64,000 nucleotides of DNA from Sphingomonas citri (GCF_019429485.1 NZ_JAHXZN010000013.1:1-64000); one strand, 5' to 3'. Positions 26,072 through 35,073 are shown, numbered from the stretch's first letter. The notes: a model not told the origin generated them from the letters alone. A program made the numbers and translations.

Positions 26072-26200
26072 GTCACGCTCCTTTTCACTCGGCCGCTTCG
26101 GCGCGGCCCGGTGATGAGAGAGATAGACGGCGTCCTTCGCGAAACTGTCCCAGCGAACGAGCGAAAGTGTAACCGACTGTCGCGCCGCCGTCCGCTCCGT

Positions 26201-27580
26201 TCAGTTTCGCGCCGCGATCTCCACCAGCGCGCGGTCGATCGCGCGCGTCGCCGAGGCGTCGTCCGCCATGTCGTTGGCCAGCGCGGAGAAGGTCAGCGTC
26301 CGCCCGCTCGCCGCGACGAGGAAGCCGGACAGCGCGTTGGCGGCGTTGAGCGACCCCGTCTTGGCGAACACCTTGCCCGCGAGCGGCGTGCCCGCGAAGC
26401 GTCGCGCGAGCGTGCCGTCGACCGCGCCGACCGGCAGCGTGTCGCGGAACGCCGCGCCCCAGGGTTGCGCCTGCGTCCAGCGCAGCAGCGCCACCGCGGC
26501 GCGCGGGGTGATGCGGTCGTAGCTGGACATGCCCGAGCCGTCGGCGAACTCGGTCGCGGCGCGCGCCACGCCGGCGCGGTCGAGCATCGCGCGCACCGCG
26601 GCCTGCCCGTCCGCCACCGATCCGCTGCCGCGCACCGCGCCGACGCGGCGCAGCAGCAGCTCGGCGTGGAGGTTCTGGCTCGCCTTCATCGTCGCGCGCA
26701 GGTCGTCGGCGAGCGGCGGCGGCGTCAGCCGCGCGAGCGCTGCGGGTTCGGGCGTTCGCGCGACGGGCACGCCGCCGCGTCGTGCCGGATCGTCGGCGTC
26801 GCTGAGCGATCGGTGCCGCACCGCCACGCGCCCGGTGACGCGCACCCCCGCCGCGCGCAGCAGCGCCGCGAGCCGCCACGCCGCGCGATGCGCCGGATCG
26901 TCGACCGCGACCGCCAGCGTCGTCGGCGCGCCCGCCGGGATGGTGCCGACAATCCGGAGCAGGTCGCTGCCCGGAAGGCGCGTCGCGCCGAGCGACGCCC
27001 GCGTACCGCCGGTGACGACTCGCGAGTCGAGACGGTAGTAACCGTCGCCGCGCACCGTCGCGGCGGCGCCGTCGCGCGCGCCCGGCGTCACCGTCACCGC
27101 GACGACATTGTCGTCCACCGTCAGCGCCGAGATCGCGGTGCCGTAGCGCCCCGCCATGTTGTTCCAGCTCATCCCCGCTGGCCAGCGCTCGTCGGGGAAG
27201 GCGGTGTCGTCGCCGATCACGTCGCGCACGACGCGGGTGCGCGCCGCGACCGCGCGCGCCAGCTCGGCGAGGCAGTCGACGCGACAGTCGGGCGCGCTCG
27301 ACAGCCGCGCGTCGCCGTGCCCCGCCAGCACGACATCGCGCCCCTCGAGCCGCACCGTCGCGCCGCCGGCCGCGTCGGGTGCCGCGAGGTCGAGCGTGGC
27401 GAAGGCCGCCGCGGCGGTGAAGAGTTTGGCGTTGGAGGCGGGGACGAAGCGCTCGTCGGCGCGCTCGGCGACCAGCTCGCGCCCGTCGGCGTCGACCACC
27501 AGCAGCCCCAGCCGGGTACCCGGCGGCAGTTCGCCGGGCGCGGCGGCGAGCAGTGCCAGCGCGAGCAGCGCGCGCCTCAT
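26201..27580 (-). CDS. dacB: D-alanyl-D-alanine carboxypeptidase/endopeptidase, PBP4 (S13) family
   Basis: A 459-residue low-molecular-mass penicillin-binding protein that trims D-Ala from peptidoglycan stems and can cut D,D cross-links in the periplasm. A short signal (MRRALLALALLAAAPG) precedes the catalytic S-x-x-K in PASNAKLF. The PBP4-type extra domain follows, then the second motif region DGSGMSSYDRITP, and K-T-G in VFAKTGSLN. The second motif region has Tyr-Asp where I would expect an Asn nearby, which may affect activity. The ATG overlaps the LysR stop by four bases. Being co-transcribed with D-glutamate-type genes suggests use in peptidoglycan-derived amino-acid recovery. Confidence 0.88.
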   Translation of the reverse strand: MRRALLALALLAAAPGELPPGTRLGLLVVDADGRELVAERADERFVPASNAKLFTAAAAFATLDLAAPDAAGGATVRLEGRDVVLAGHGDARLSSAPDCRVDCLAELARAVAARTRVVRDVIGDDTAFPDERWPAGMSWNNMAGRYGTAISALTVDDNVVAVTVTPGARDGAAATVRGDGYYRLDSRVVTGGTRASLGATRLPGSDLLRIVGTIPAGAPTTLAVAVDDPAHRAAWRLAALLRAAGVRVTGRVAVRHRSLSDADDPARRGGVPVARTPEPAALARLTPPPLADDLRATMKASQNLHAELLLRRVGAVRGSGSVADGQAAVRAMLDRAGVARAATEFADGSGMSSYDRITPRAAVALLRWTQAQPWGAAFRDTLPVGAVDGTLARRFAGTPLAGKVFAKTGSLNAANALSGFLVAASGRTLTFSALANDMADDASATRAIDRALVEIAARN

Positions 27581-28467
27581 CGCCCCTCGATCACGTCGGA
27601 GAGCAGCGCGAGGAACTCGCCCGCCAGCGCGCTCGGCGGGCGGTCGAGCAGGTGGATGGCATGGACGTCGAAGGTCAGCGGCGGCTTGAGCGAGCGCGTC
27701 GCCAGCCCCGGCTGCATCGCCGCGTCGGCGGTGAAATTGTCGACCACGGTCAGCCCCACGCCCGCGCGCACCAGCGCCGCGGCGATGTAGAAGGTGCGCG
27801 CCGAGGCGATGTCGTCGAGCTCGAGCCCGAGCCGCTCGAGCTCGTCGGTGAACAGCCGCCCGATCGGCCCGCTCGCCGCCAGCGTGATGAAGGGATGGCC
27901 CGCGATCCGCGCCAGCTCGATCCGCGGCGGCGCGGCGGGCAGATCGTGCTCGCGGTACAGCACCACCAGCTCGCCCTCGCCGAGCCAGCTCTGCCCCAGC
28001 GGTGCGCCGCGCGGCACCTCGTTGGCGATCGCGATATCGCATTCGCGCTCGTACAGCTTGCGCAGCAGGTCGTCGTGATGGACGGTCTGAAGGTCGAAGC
28101 GAGCGCGCGGGTGGCGGCGCAGGAAGCGCGCCACCGCGATCGGCAGCACGCCCAACGCGAGGCTCGGCAGCGCCGAGATGCGCAGCGTCGTCCCCGCGCC
28201 GGCGCGCAGGTTGCGTCCCGCCTCGCGCAGCGCGCGGACGCGGTCCTGGATCTCCGCCACGTCGCCGAACAGCGCGTGCGCGTCCTCGGTCGGCACCAGC
28301 CGGCCGCTGACCCGCTGGAACAGCTCGAAGCCGAGCAGCGACTCGGCGTGACGCAGCGTCTTCGACACCGAGGGCTGCGACACCGCGAGCGCGCGCGCCG
28401 CCGCGCTGACCGAGCCGTTGACATAGACCGCGTGGAAAATCTCGATATGCCGCAGATTCATCGACAT
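27577..28467 (-). CDS. LysR family transcriptional regulator (DgcR-like by context)
   Basis: A 296-residue LTTR. The winged HTH is at residues 5-64 (LRHIEIFHAVYVNGSVSAAARALAVSQPSVSKTLRHAE), followed by a linker helix and a periplasmic-binding-like effector domain. It sits five bases after the symporter and overlaps dacB, so it is transcribed with the genes it probably controls, unlike the usual divergent LTTR arrangement. A LysR regulator (DgcR) is reported to control D-glutamate catabolism with DgcN and DgcA in marine bacteria; similarity of context is my reason for linking them. The ligand is unproven. Confidence 0.85.
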   Translation of the reverse strand: MSMNLRHIEIFHAVYVNGSVSAAARALAVSQPSVSKTLRHAESLLGFELFQRVSGRLVPTEDAHALFGDVAEIQDRVRALREAGRNLRAGAGTTLRISALPSLALGVLPIAVARFLRRHPRARFDLQTVHHDDLLRKLYERECDIAIANEVPRGAPLGQSWLGEGELVVLYREHDLPAAPPRIELARIAGHPFITLAASGPIGRLFTDELERLGLELDDIASARTFYIAAALVRAGVGLTVVDNFTADAAMQPGLATRSLKPPLTFDVHAIHLLDRPPSALAGEFLALLSDVIEGR

Positions 28468-28472
28468 GGCGT

Positions 28473-29708
28473 CTAGCCCGCGGGGGGCGGCGCGGCCAGC
28501 GCGGCGCGTTCCTCGGCGCGCGCGACCAAGGCGGTGACGGTGAGATTGGCCGAGGCCGAGGGCACGGTGCGCGTCATGTCGAGGAGCCGGTCGAACGGCA
28601 GCACCAGCCCGACCACCAGCGCGGTCTGTTCGGCACTCACGCCCACCGCGGAGAGCATCGCGGCGAGCATGAACAGCGAGGCGGAGGGCACCGGCGCGGT
28701 GCCGAACGCGGCGAGCGCGCCGGTCAGCCACATCACCACCAGCATCGTCATGTCGGGCACGACGCCGAGCGACTGGAGCGCGAACTGGCCGAGCAGCCCG
28801 ACGTAGAGCGCGGTGCCGTCCTTGCCGACGCTCGCGCCGAGCGGCAGCACCGTGCCCGCGATCGCGCGCTCGATCCCGAGCCGGTCGGTGGCGACGCGCA
28901 GCGCCACCGGCAGCGTGGCCGACGAGGAGGCGGTGGAGAACGCCACCACCAGCGCGTCGGCGCTGCCGCGGAAGAAACGCGCCACGTCGCGCCGCACCAC
29001 GAGGCGGAGCAGCGCGGCGTGGAAGGCGATCTGCACCAGCGCGCCGAGCACCACCGCGAGCGCGAGCCAGCCGACATGGACGAACACCGCCGCCCCCCCG
29101 CTCGCCACCGCGTTGGCGACCAGCGCGGCGACGCCGAACGGGGTCAGCTCCATCACCCCGCGCACGATCTGGAGCAGCACCGCGGCTAACCCTTGGAGCA
29201 AAGCGGTCACCGGCCGCCCCGCCTCGCCCGCGACGACGCTGCCGGTGCCGAGCAGCACCGCGACGAGGATGATCGCGAGCATGTCGCCGCGCGCCAGCGC
29301 CTCGACGATGTTGGTCGGCACGATCGCGAGCAGCTGCTCGGCCGGCGTCGGCGGCGTGCCGAGCGCGTGCGGCGCGACCCCGGCGAAGCGCACGCCCGCG
29401 CCGGGGCGCAGGATGAGCCCGCACGCCATGCCGAGCGCGACCGCCGCCAAGGTGGTCGCGGCGAACCAGCCGAGCGCGCGCCCGCCGATCGGCCCGAGCC
29501 GGCGCGGATCGCCGAGCGCGGCGATCCCCGCGGCGATGGTGACGAGCACGACGGGGACGACGAGCATGCGGATGAGCCGCACGAACAGCTCGCCGACCAG
29601 CCGGATCGCGGCCGCGCCCTCGGGCCAGAGCGCGCCGAGCAGCACGCCGAGCGCGAGGCCGCCGAGGACGCGCTGCCACAGCGGGACGGCGAACCAGCGC
29701 GCGGTCAT
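28473..29708 (-). CDS. Dicarboxylate/amino acid:cation symporter (DAACS family)
   Basis: A 411-residue inner-membrane secondary transporter. It has eight helices plus the two re-entrant hairpins of the glutamate-transporter fold: the serine-rich hairpin FSTASSSATLPVALRV and GKDGTALYVGLLGQ, where GKDGT replaces the usual NMDGT. That second motif carries cation and substrate contacts, so the change points to a branch distinct from classic GltP/DctA. Immediately downstream are the LysR and dacB genes, and the dipeptide-epimerase-like gene lies 68 bases upstream. Uptake of D-glutamate or another acidic amino acid would suit the locus. Confidence 0.87.
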   Translation of the reverse strand: MTARWFAVPLWQRVLGGLALGVLLGALWPEGAAAIRLVGELFVRLIRMLVVPVVLVTIAAGIAALGDPRRLGPIGGRALGWFAATTLAAVALGMACGLILRPGAGVRFAGVAPHALGTPPTPAEQLLAIVPTNIVEALARGDMLAIILVAVLLGTGSVVAGEAGRPVTALLQGLAAVLLQIVRGVMELTPFGVAALVANAVASGGAAVFVHVGWLALAVVLGALVQIAFHAALLRLVVRRDVARFFRGSADALVVAFSTASSSATLPVALRVATDRLGIERAIAGTVLPLGASVGKDGTALYVGLLGQFALQSLGVVPDMTMLVVMWLTGALAAFGTAPVPSASLFMLAAMLSAVGVSAEQTALVVGLVLPFDRLLDMTRTVPSASANLTVTALVARAEERAALAAPPPAG

Positions 29709-29776
29709 GCGCAAGGCTGATCGGAAGCGCGTGCGACGCTCACGCGCGCGGGCGCTCTCATCCTGGCCGCCGCCCC

Positions 29777-30766
29777 TCACGCGCCACCCCAGAACCCCGC
29801 CACGGGCGGCGACAGCACGCCGTCGCGGTCGCTCACTCCGCCGGGATAATCGTCCGCCAGCCACAGCGGCCCGTCGAGGTCGACGAAGGCCGCGCCGCCG
29901 GCGAGCAGCAGCGCGGGCGCGATCCCCAGCGACGAGCATACCATGCATCCCACCATCAGCCCGAAGCCGCGCGCCTCGGCCGCATGCGCCAGCGCCAGCG
30001 CGGCGGTGAGCCCACCCGCCTTGTCGAGCTTGACGTTGACATGGGTGTAGCGCCCGGCGAGCCGGTCGAGGTCGTCGATCGTGTGGAGCGACTCGTCCGC
30101 GCACACCGGCACGCTCGGCCGCCGCGCCGCCAGCACCTCGTCCTCGCCGGCGGGGAGCGGCTGCTCGAGCAGGTCGACCCGCTGCGCCACCAGGAAAGCG
30201 TCGAGCCCGGCGAGATCGGCGGCGCCCCAGCTCTCATTGGGGTCGACGATCAGCCGCGCGTCGGGCGCGGCGGCGCGCACCGCGGCGATCTGCGCCTCGG
30301 GCGCGGCGCGGTCGACCTTGACCTTGAGCAGCGGCGCGCGCGCGTGCCGCGCCGCCACCGCCGCCATCGCGGCGGGTTCGTCGATCGCGATCGTGATCGC
30401 CGAGGCGACCGGCGCCGCCGTCGCGACCCCGGCAAGCGCCGCCACGCTGCTGCCCGCGACGCGCGCCTCCAAGTCCCACAGAGCGGCGTCGAGCGCGTTG
30501 CGCGCCGCGCCCGGCGGCAGCGCGCGCGCCAGTTCCTCGCGGCTCGCGCCGCCTTCCACCAGCGGCGCTGCCCGAGCCAGCGCGACGAGCGAGTCGGCGC
30601 TCGTCTCGCCGTAACGCGCGTAGGGGACGCCCTCGCCACGGCCCACGTGAGCGCCCTGCGTCACCGTCACCGTCACCACGTCGGCCGCGGTCTTGCTGCC
30701 GCGCGCGATGCGGAAGGGTGCGCGCAGCGGGTAGGAGTCGTGGCGGGCGATCAGGGTGCGAAACAT
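29777..30766 (-). CDS. dgcA: Enolase-superfamily racemase/epimerase, DgcA-like
   Basis: A 329-residue MLE-subgroup enolase-superfamily enzyme. The N-terminal capping domain (1-120) precedes a barrel with the K-x-K motif K148/K150, metal ligands D175 (IVDPNESW), E201 (LLEQPL) and D224 (VCADES), and the opposite-face lysine K246 (NVKLDK). This pattern fits both L-Ala-D/L-Glu (dipeptide) epimerase and DgcA, which racemises N-acetyl-D-glutamate. The gene overlaps the DUF1611 (DgcN-like) gene by 16 bases; that partner is why I favour DgcA. If it is instead a dipeptide epimerase, it would act on cell-wall L-Ala-D-Glu, still matching dacB. Confidence 0.8.
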   Translation of the reverse strand: MFRTLIARHDSYPLRAPFRIARGSKTAADVVTVTVTQGAHVGRGEGVPYARYGETSADSLVALARAAPLVEGGASREELARALPPGAARNALDAALWDLEARVAGSSVAALAGVATAAPVASAITIAIDEPAAMAAVAARHARAPLLKVKVDRAAPEAQIAAVRAAAPDARLIVDPNESWGAADLAGLDAFLVAQRVDLLEQPLPAGEDEVLAARRPSVPVCADESLHTIDDLDRLAGRYTHVNVKLDKAGGLTAALALAHAAEARGFGLMVGCMVCSSLGIAPALLLAGGAAFVDLDGPLWLADDYPGGVSDRDGVLSPPVAGFWGGA

Positions 30767-31761
30767 GTGAGCATCTCGTCGGCGATCGGCGAAGCGCCGA
30801 GACGATAGGGGTCGGTGCACGGCAAGGCCAGCCGTGCCGCGGTCTCCTCGCACAACCGCCGCGCCGCAGCCTCGTCGAGCGCCGCGGTGTTGAGCGCGAC
30901 CCCGACGGCGCGCACGTCGGGGCTGGTCAGCCGCGCCACGGCGAGGTTGGCGGCGAGACACTCCTCGAGCGTCGGCAGCTCGTAATGGGGCAGGCCGCGC
31001 ATATGTGCGCGCGACGGATCGTGACACAGCAGCAGCGCGGCGGGCTGCGCGCCGTGGAGCAGCCCGGTCGACACGCCGGCGAACGAGGGGTGGAACAGCG
31101 AGCCCTGCCCCTCGATCAGGTCCCAGCCGTCATCCGCGCGAGCGGGCGCCAACGCCTCGATCGCGCCGCTGATGAAGTCCGCCACCACCGCGTCGACCGG
31201 CACGCCCTCACCCGCGATCAGGATGCCGGTCTGGCCGGTGGCGCGGAAGTCGGCCGTGATACCGCGTGCGCGCAACTCGTCGCGCAGGCAGAGCGTGGCG
31301 TACATCTTGCCGACCGAGCAGTCGGTGCCGACCGTGAGCAGCCGCTTGCCGGCGCGGCGCTTGCCATCGCCGACGCGGAGGTCACGCGGCGGATCGCGCA
31401 CGTCGTGGAGCTCGACCCCCGCCGCCGCGGCCGCCGCGACCAGCCGCGGGTGGTCGCGCAGCCGCTGGTGGAGTCCGGCGGCGACGTGGAGCCCCGCCGC
31501 GATCGCCGCCAGCGCGTCCTCGACCAGGTCGGGCGCGAGCGTGCCGCCGGCGTTGGCGATGCCCAGCACCAGCGTGCGCGCACCCGCCGCGCGGGCCGCC
31601 GCCGGGTCGAGCCGCGGCAGCCCGAGCGTCAGCGGACTGTCGTCGTGGCGCCACTCGCCGACGCAATCGTCGCGGCGAAAGGCGGCGAGCCCGCGCGAGG
31701 TCTTGATCCCGACGGAATCGTCGGAATGGCCGAGGTACAGCAGATAGGGGGCGGGGATCAT
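30751..31761 (-). CDS. dgcN: DUF1611 protein, DgcN-like D-glutamate N-acetyltransferase
   Basis: A 336-residue cytoplasmic protein with a Rossmann-like N-domain (about 1-135, starting IPAPYLLYLGH) and a P-loop-like C-domain (GTDCSVGK at 145-152, with downstream GQTGILIAGEGVPVDAVVADFISGAIE). DUF1611 members include DgcN, reported to N-acetylate D-glutamate before DgcA racemises the product. The overlap with the racemase gene is the strongest support here. It is first in the run dgcN-dgcA-symporter-lysR-dacB, with its promoter expected in the 122-base gap after motB. Other DUF1611 proteins have unknown roles, so activity should be tested. Confidence 0.78.
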   Translation of the reverse strand: MIPAPYLLYLGHSDDSVGIKTSRGLAAFRRDDCVGEWRHDDSPLTLGLPRLDPAAARAAGARTLVLGIANAGGTLAPDLVEDALAAIAAGLHVAAGLHQRLRDHPRLVAAAAAAGVELHDVRDPPRDLRVGDGKRRAGKRLLTVGTDCSVGKMYATLCLRDELRARGITADFRATGQTGILIAGEGVPVDAVVADFISGAIEALAPARADDGWDLIEGQGSLFHPSFAGVSTGLLHGAQPAALLLCHDPSRAHMRGLPHYELPTLEECLAANLAVARLTSPDVRAVGVALNTAALDEAAARRLCEETAARLALPCTDPYRLGASPIADEMLTCFAP

Positions 31762-31883
31762 CGCGCACCTGCTCGCGGGAAGGGAGCAGCGAGCCTAGCG
31801 GCGCCGCGCCGCGCCGCCAGTGACGTGCGCGGCTCGGCCTATAACGCGCGGCTATGCGGCGACGGGGAACGCCCCCGCGCGCC

Positions 31884-32789
31884 TCAGTCGCCGAAGGTGC
31901 CGGCCCGGTACAGCAAGGTGATCGCGACGCGGCGGTTGCGCGGGTCCTGCGGGTTGTCCGCCACCATCGGCTCGCGGTCTGCCACGCCCTCGATCCGGTT
32001 GAAGCGTGCCTCGGGCAGCCCCGCCAGCGCGAGCCGGCGACGCGTCGCCTCGGCGCGCCCCGAGGACAGCATCCAGTTGTTCATCGCCCGCGGGTCCCCC
32101 CAGGCGAGGCTATCCGTATGCCCGCGGATCATGATCGGGTTGGGCATGTCCTTGATGCCGCGCGCCACCAGCCCGATCAGCTCGGCCGCCTCGGGCTCGA
32201 GCGCGGTCGTGCCAAGCGCGAACATCGAGTAATCGGCGTCGTCGACCAGATCGATTCGCAGCCCCTGCGGCGTCATCGTGAAGCGGATGTGCTTGGCCAG
32301 CCGCGCCAGCTCCTTGGTCTCGGCGATGCGCTTCATCACCTCGTCGCGGAGCTTGGCGAAGTTCCTGGCATCCTCCTTCGTCGCCTGCGCGGCGCTGCGC
32401 AGCGATCCCTTCGGGCCGAAGCCCTTCACCTCGGCGTTCTGCGGCGTCGAGGTGACGATCGCCACCGCGCGGATGTCCGACATGCCCGCCTTCGGGCCCA
32501 TCTTCATCTTGGAGGTGAGCGACTCGCCGCCGAACAGCCCGTTGCCGCCGATGCCGACGCGCTTCTTGTCGATCAGCGTCGGCGCGAAATAGTCGGCGAT
32601 GCCCTTGCGCTGCTTCTCGGTGGTGGCACCGAGGAGCCACAGCAGCAGGAAGAAGGCCATCATCGCGGTGACGAAATCGGCGTAGGCGACCTTCCACGCG
32701 CCGCCGTGGTGTCCGCCGCCGCCCTCGATGTAGATCTTCTTGTAGATGATCTTCGGCGGGACGTTCGCGCCGTGCGGGGCTTTGGCCAT
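31884..32789 (-). CDS. motB: Flagellar motor stator protein MotB
   Basis: A 301-residue stator subunit. A single helix at about 36-54 (AYADFVTAMMAFFLLLWLLG) carries the proton-binding D38. A plug and linker follow, then an OmpA-like peptidoglycan-binding domain from about residue 175, with IRGHTDSLAWGDPRAMNN and the NPQDPRNRRVAITLLY end. The aspartate and family form suggest a proton-driven motor. It is 19 bases downstream of motA. No other flagellar genes are in the window, so the stator pair is separate from the main cluster. Confidence 0.93.
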   Translation of the reverse strand: MAKAPHGANVPPKIIYKKIYIEGGGGHHGGAWKVAYADFVTAMMAFFLLLWLLGATTEKQRKGIADYFAPTLIDKKRVGIGGNGLFGGESLTSKMKMGPKAGMSDIRAVAIVTSTPQNAEVKGFGPKGSLRSAAQATKEDARNFAKLRDEVMKRIAETKELARLAKHIRFTMTPQGLRIDLVDDADYSMFALGTTALEPEAAELIGLVARGIKDMPNPIMIRGHTDSLAWGDPRAMNNWMLSSGRAEATRRRLALAGLPEARFNRIEGVADREPMVADNPQDPRNRRVAITLLYRAGTFGD

Positions 32790-32808
32790 GGCTCAGTCGC
32801 TCCCCGCC

Positions 32809-33672
32809 TTACTTGCCGCGCAGGCCGTCGAACACCTCGGCGAAGCCGGGCTGGTTCTTGTGGTCGATTCCCGAGCGCGCCGCCTCGATCACCAGCGGCT
32901 GCGGGTGGCCGTGCAGCGAGGCGATGATGATCTGCTTGACGACATGGTAGATCGCGCCGTCCGCCGCGATCACCTGCTGGAGCCTGCTGGCGAGCGGGTT
33001 GACGATGCCATAGGCCAGCAGCACGCCCATGAAGGTGCCGACCAGCGCCGAGCCGATCATCCCGCCGAGCACCGAGGGCGGCTTGTCGATCGAGCCCATC
33101 GTCTTCACGATGCCGAGCACCGCGGCGACGATGCCCAGCGCCGGCAGCGCGTCGGCGAGGCTCTGCAGCGTGTGATGCGGTCCCTCGACCTCGTGATGGT
33201 GGGTCTTGATGGCGTTGTCCATCACGTCCTCGACCGCGTGAACGTCGAGCGTGCCCGACGACACCACGACCAGGCGCAGCGTGTCGGCGATCAGGTTGAC
33301 CAGCGTATGATCCTTGAGGAGCTTGGGGTATTCGGCGAAGACGGCGGACGACTTGGGGTCCTCGACGTGCGGCTCGAGCGCGATCGGGCCTTCCATGCGC
33401 AGCATCTTCATCAGCTTCGACACCAGGAAGATGACGTCGAGATAGTCCTGCTTCTTGTACTTGGGGCCCTTGAAGACCTTGGCGATGCCGCCGCCCATGG
33501 CCTTGAGCTCCTTGCCCGAGTTGCCGATGATCAGCGCGCCGGCGGCGGCGCCGCCGATGATCAGCATCTCGTGCGGGATCGCCTCGAACACGGGGCCGAG
33601 CGCACCGCCGGTGATGGCGAAACCGCCGAACACCATGCCGAGAAGGATAACCAGGCCGATACCCGCGAACAT
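32809..33672 (-). CDS. motA: Flagellar motor stator protein MotA
   Basis: A 287-residue four-helix membrane protein. The first pair of helices is near residues 1-50 (GIGLVILLGMVFGGFAITGG, then LIIGGAAAGALIIGN). A large cytoplasmic loop carries the charged residues that touch FliG, and the second pair is near 175-235 with PALGIVAAVLGIVKTMGSI and GSALVGTFMGVLLAYGIVNPLA, which contains the conserved prolines next to the MotB aspartate. Size matches the long-loop alphaproteobacterial and enterobacterial MotA. It precedes motB on the minus strand and has 151 bases upstream for a promoter. Confidence 0.94.
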   Translation of the reverse strand: MFAGIGLVILLGMVFGGFAITGGALGPVFEAIPHEMLIIGGAAAGALIIGNSGKELKAMGGGIAKVFKGPKYKKQDYLDVIFLVSKLMKMLRMEGPIALEPHVEDPKSSAVFAEYPKLLKDHTLVNLIADTLRLVVVSSGTLDVHAVEDVMDNAIKTHHHEVEGPHHTLQSLADALPALGIVAAVLGIVKTMGSIDKPPSVLGGMIGSALVGTFMGVLLAYGIVNPLASRLQQVIAADGAIYHVVKQIIIASLHGHPQPLVIEAARSGIDHKNQPGFAEVFDGLRGK

Positions 33673-33823
33673 GCGATTCCCCGAAGACAGCTAATGTCTG
33701 AGGTCGCTGGTTAACCGTGCAGCGGTGGAGAAGTGGTTACCATGCCGGCGCTTCGCGGCAGAGCGGGGGTCAGCGTGGCCGCGGGAACACAGCGCGGCGC
33801 GGGGGAGATGGGGAACTAGACGC

Positions 33824-34198
33824 TCAGGCCTTCTCGAGCGTGCACTGCAGCGGGTGCTGGTTCTGCCGGGCGAAGTCGATCACCTGGCTGACCTTGGTCT
33901 CGGCGACCTCGTAGCTGAACACGCCGCAGACGCCGACGCCCTTCTGGTGGACGTGGAGCATCACCTGGGTGGCCTGCTCGGTCGACATGCGGAAGAAGCG
34001 CTGCAAGCAGAGGACGACGAACTCCATCGGCGTGTAATCGTCGTTGAGCATCAGCACGCGATAGGGCGTCGGCTTCTTGGTGCGCGCACGCGTGCGAGTC
34101 GCGACGCCGAGACCGGTCCCGCCGTTCTCCGCGTCATTGTCCTCACCCACCATGCGCGGGTCGACCGTCATCGAGACATCGTGCTGCTGCATCGCCAC
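33824..34198 (-). CDS. clpS: ATP-dependent Clp protease adaptor ClpS
   Basis: ClpS binds N-degron substrates and delivers them to ClpAP. The 124-residue product has the family core PTPYRVLMLNDDYTPMEFVVLCLQRFFRMS (residues 44-73), the TQVMLHVHQKGVGVCGVFSYEVAETKV segment and the acidic/LEKA end. Asn-Asp-Asp in the LNDD motif and the Met nearby line the N-end-residue pocket. The N-terminal 35 residues are variable, so the true start may be an internal ATG such as the one coding MTVDPRMVGED. No clpA gene is adjacent. Confidence 0.93.
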   Translation of the reverse strand: MAMQQHDVSMTVDPRMVGEDNDAENGGTGLGVATRTRARTKKPTPYRVLMLNDDYTPMEFVVLCLQRFFRMSTEQATQVMLHVHQKGVGVCGVFSYEVAETKVSQVIDFARQNQHPLQCTLEKA

Positions 34199-34283
34199 GC
34201 GGCGGGATATGGCATCGACTCGGGCGAGGGCAAGCCCGCGGCGCAGGGAATCGCCGCCGCGGCGGTGGCAGCCGAACGCGAGC

Positions 34284-34309
34284 GGGCGGCCGCGTCGCCG
34301 CGACCGCCC
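34284..34309 (-). terminator. Hairpin downstream of the phasin gene
   Basis: GGGCGG and CCGCCC flank a GC-rich 14-base loop 33 bases past the phasin stop. No T-run follows, so only weak support. Confidence 0.3.
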
Positions 34310-34341
34310 GTCCGTACCGCTGAACGCGGGATCGTGCCGTG

Positions 34342-35073
34342 TCAGGCGACCGACTTGATCTTATCGGCCGCGAGCGCGAAGCGGTTCTGCAGCGGCTTGG
34401 CGACGTCGCCCGCCAGCTTCAGCGTCGCCTCGGTCGAGCGCGAGGCCTCCTTGACCATCGCGTCGAACGCGCCGCGCCAGTAATCGGCCTGGAGCTGCAT
34501 CAGCTCGGTGGGCGACTTCACCGAAGCGAACGACTGGACCGTGGTGGCGGTGCTGTCGAAGCGCTCGCGCACGAACGCCGCGGCCTCATGGCCCATCGCC
34601 TCGAAGCCCTGCGCCGCGATCCGGCCGGACTCGAGCATCGCCTCGACGTTGCCCTTGCCGAAATCGGCCATGTCCTCGGCCACCTTGCGACCCTTCTCGA
34701 AGGTCGAGCGGGCCTGCTCGCCCGTCTTGGCGAACGCCGAGCGGGTCTCTTCCTGTGCCTTGTCGGCGAACGACGTCATCGTGTCGGTCATCTCGCGTTC
34801 CTTCGCTGCGATCGGGGCCGCGGCTTCTGCCGACGGCGTCGGGCCGGCGGTCTGCTCTACCGGCGGCTGGGGCTGACCGGCGGTGTCGTCCGCCGGCAGG
34901 GTGGCCGCGTCGACGGTCGCCGGCGCGGGTGACGCCGCCACGGCGAGCGCCGGTGCAGCTGTCGAGGAGGCCGCCGCGGCGGCAGGCTGGGAGCGCTTGG
35001 GCGCGCGCGCGCGCCGGGCCGACGATGTCTCCGCCACGGCAGGCTCCGAAGCGGAAAGGGTCTCATCCACCAT
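34342..35073 (-). CDS. Phasin family protein
   Basis: A 243-residue phasin, which coats polyhydroxyalkanoate granules and controls their size and number. The first 80 residues are Ala/Pro/Ser-rich low complexity with a basic RRARAPKR patch. The phasin domain follows (about 100-235), an amphipathic helical region with FEKGRKVAEDMADFGKGNVEAMLESGRIAAQGFEAMGHEAAAF and SVKSPTELMQLQADYWRGAFDAMV. The ATG at 35073 is chosen over an upstream ATG (35103) because of a good family-like start and spacing to the operator-like sites. No PHA synthase gene is nearby. Confidence 0.9.
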   Translation of the reverse strand: MVDETLSASEPAVAETSSARRARAPKRSQPAAAAASSTAAPALAVAASPAPATVDAATLPADDTAGQPQPPVEQTAGPTPSAEAAAPIAAKEREMTDTMTSFADKAQEETRSAFAKTGEQARSTFEKGRKVAEDMADFGKGNVEAMLESGRIAAQGFEAMGHEAAAFVRERFDSTATTVQSFASVKSPTELMQLQADYWRGAFDAMVKEASRSTEATLKLAGDVAKPLQNRFALAADKIKSVA

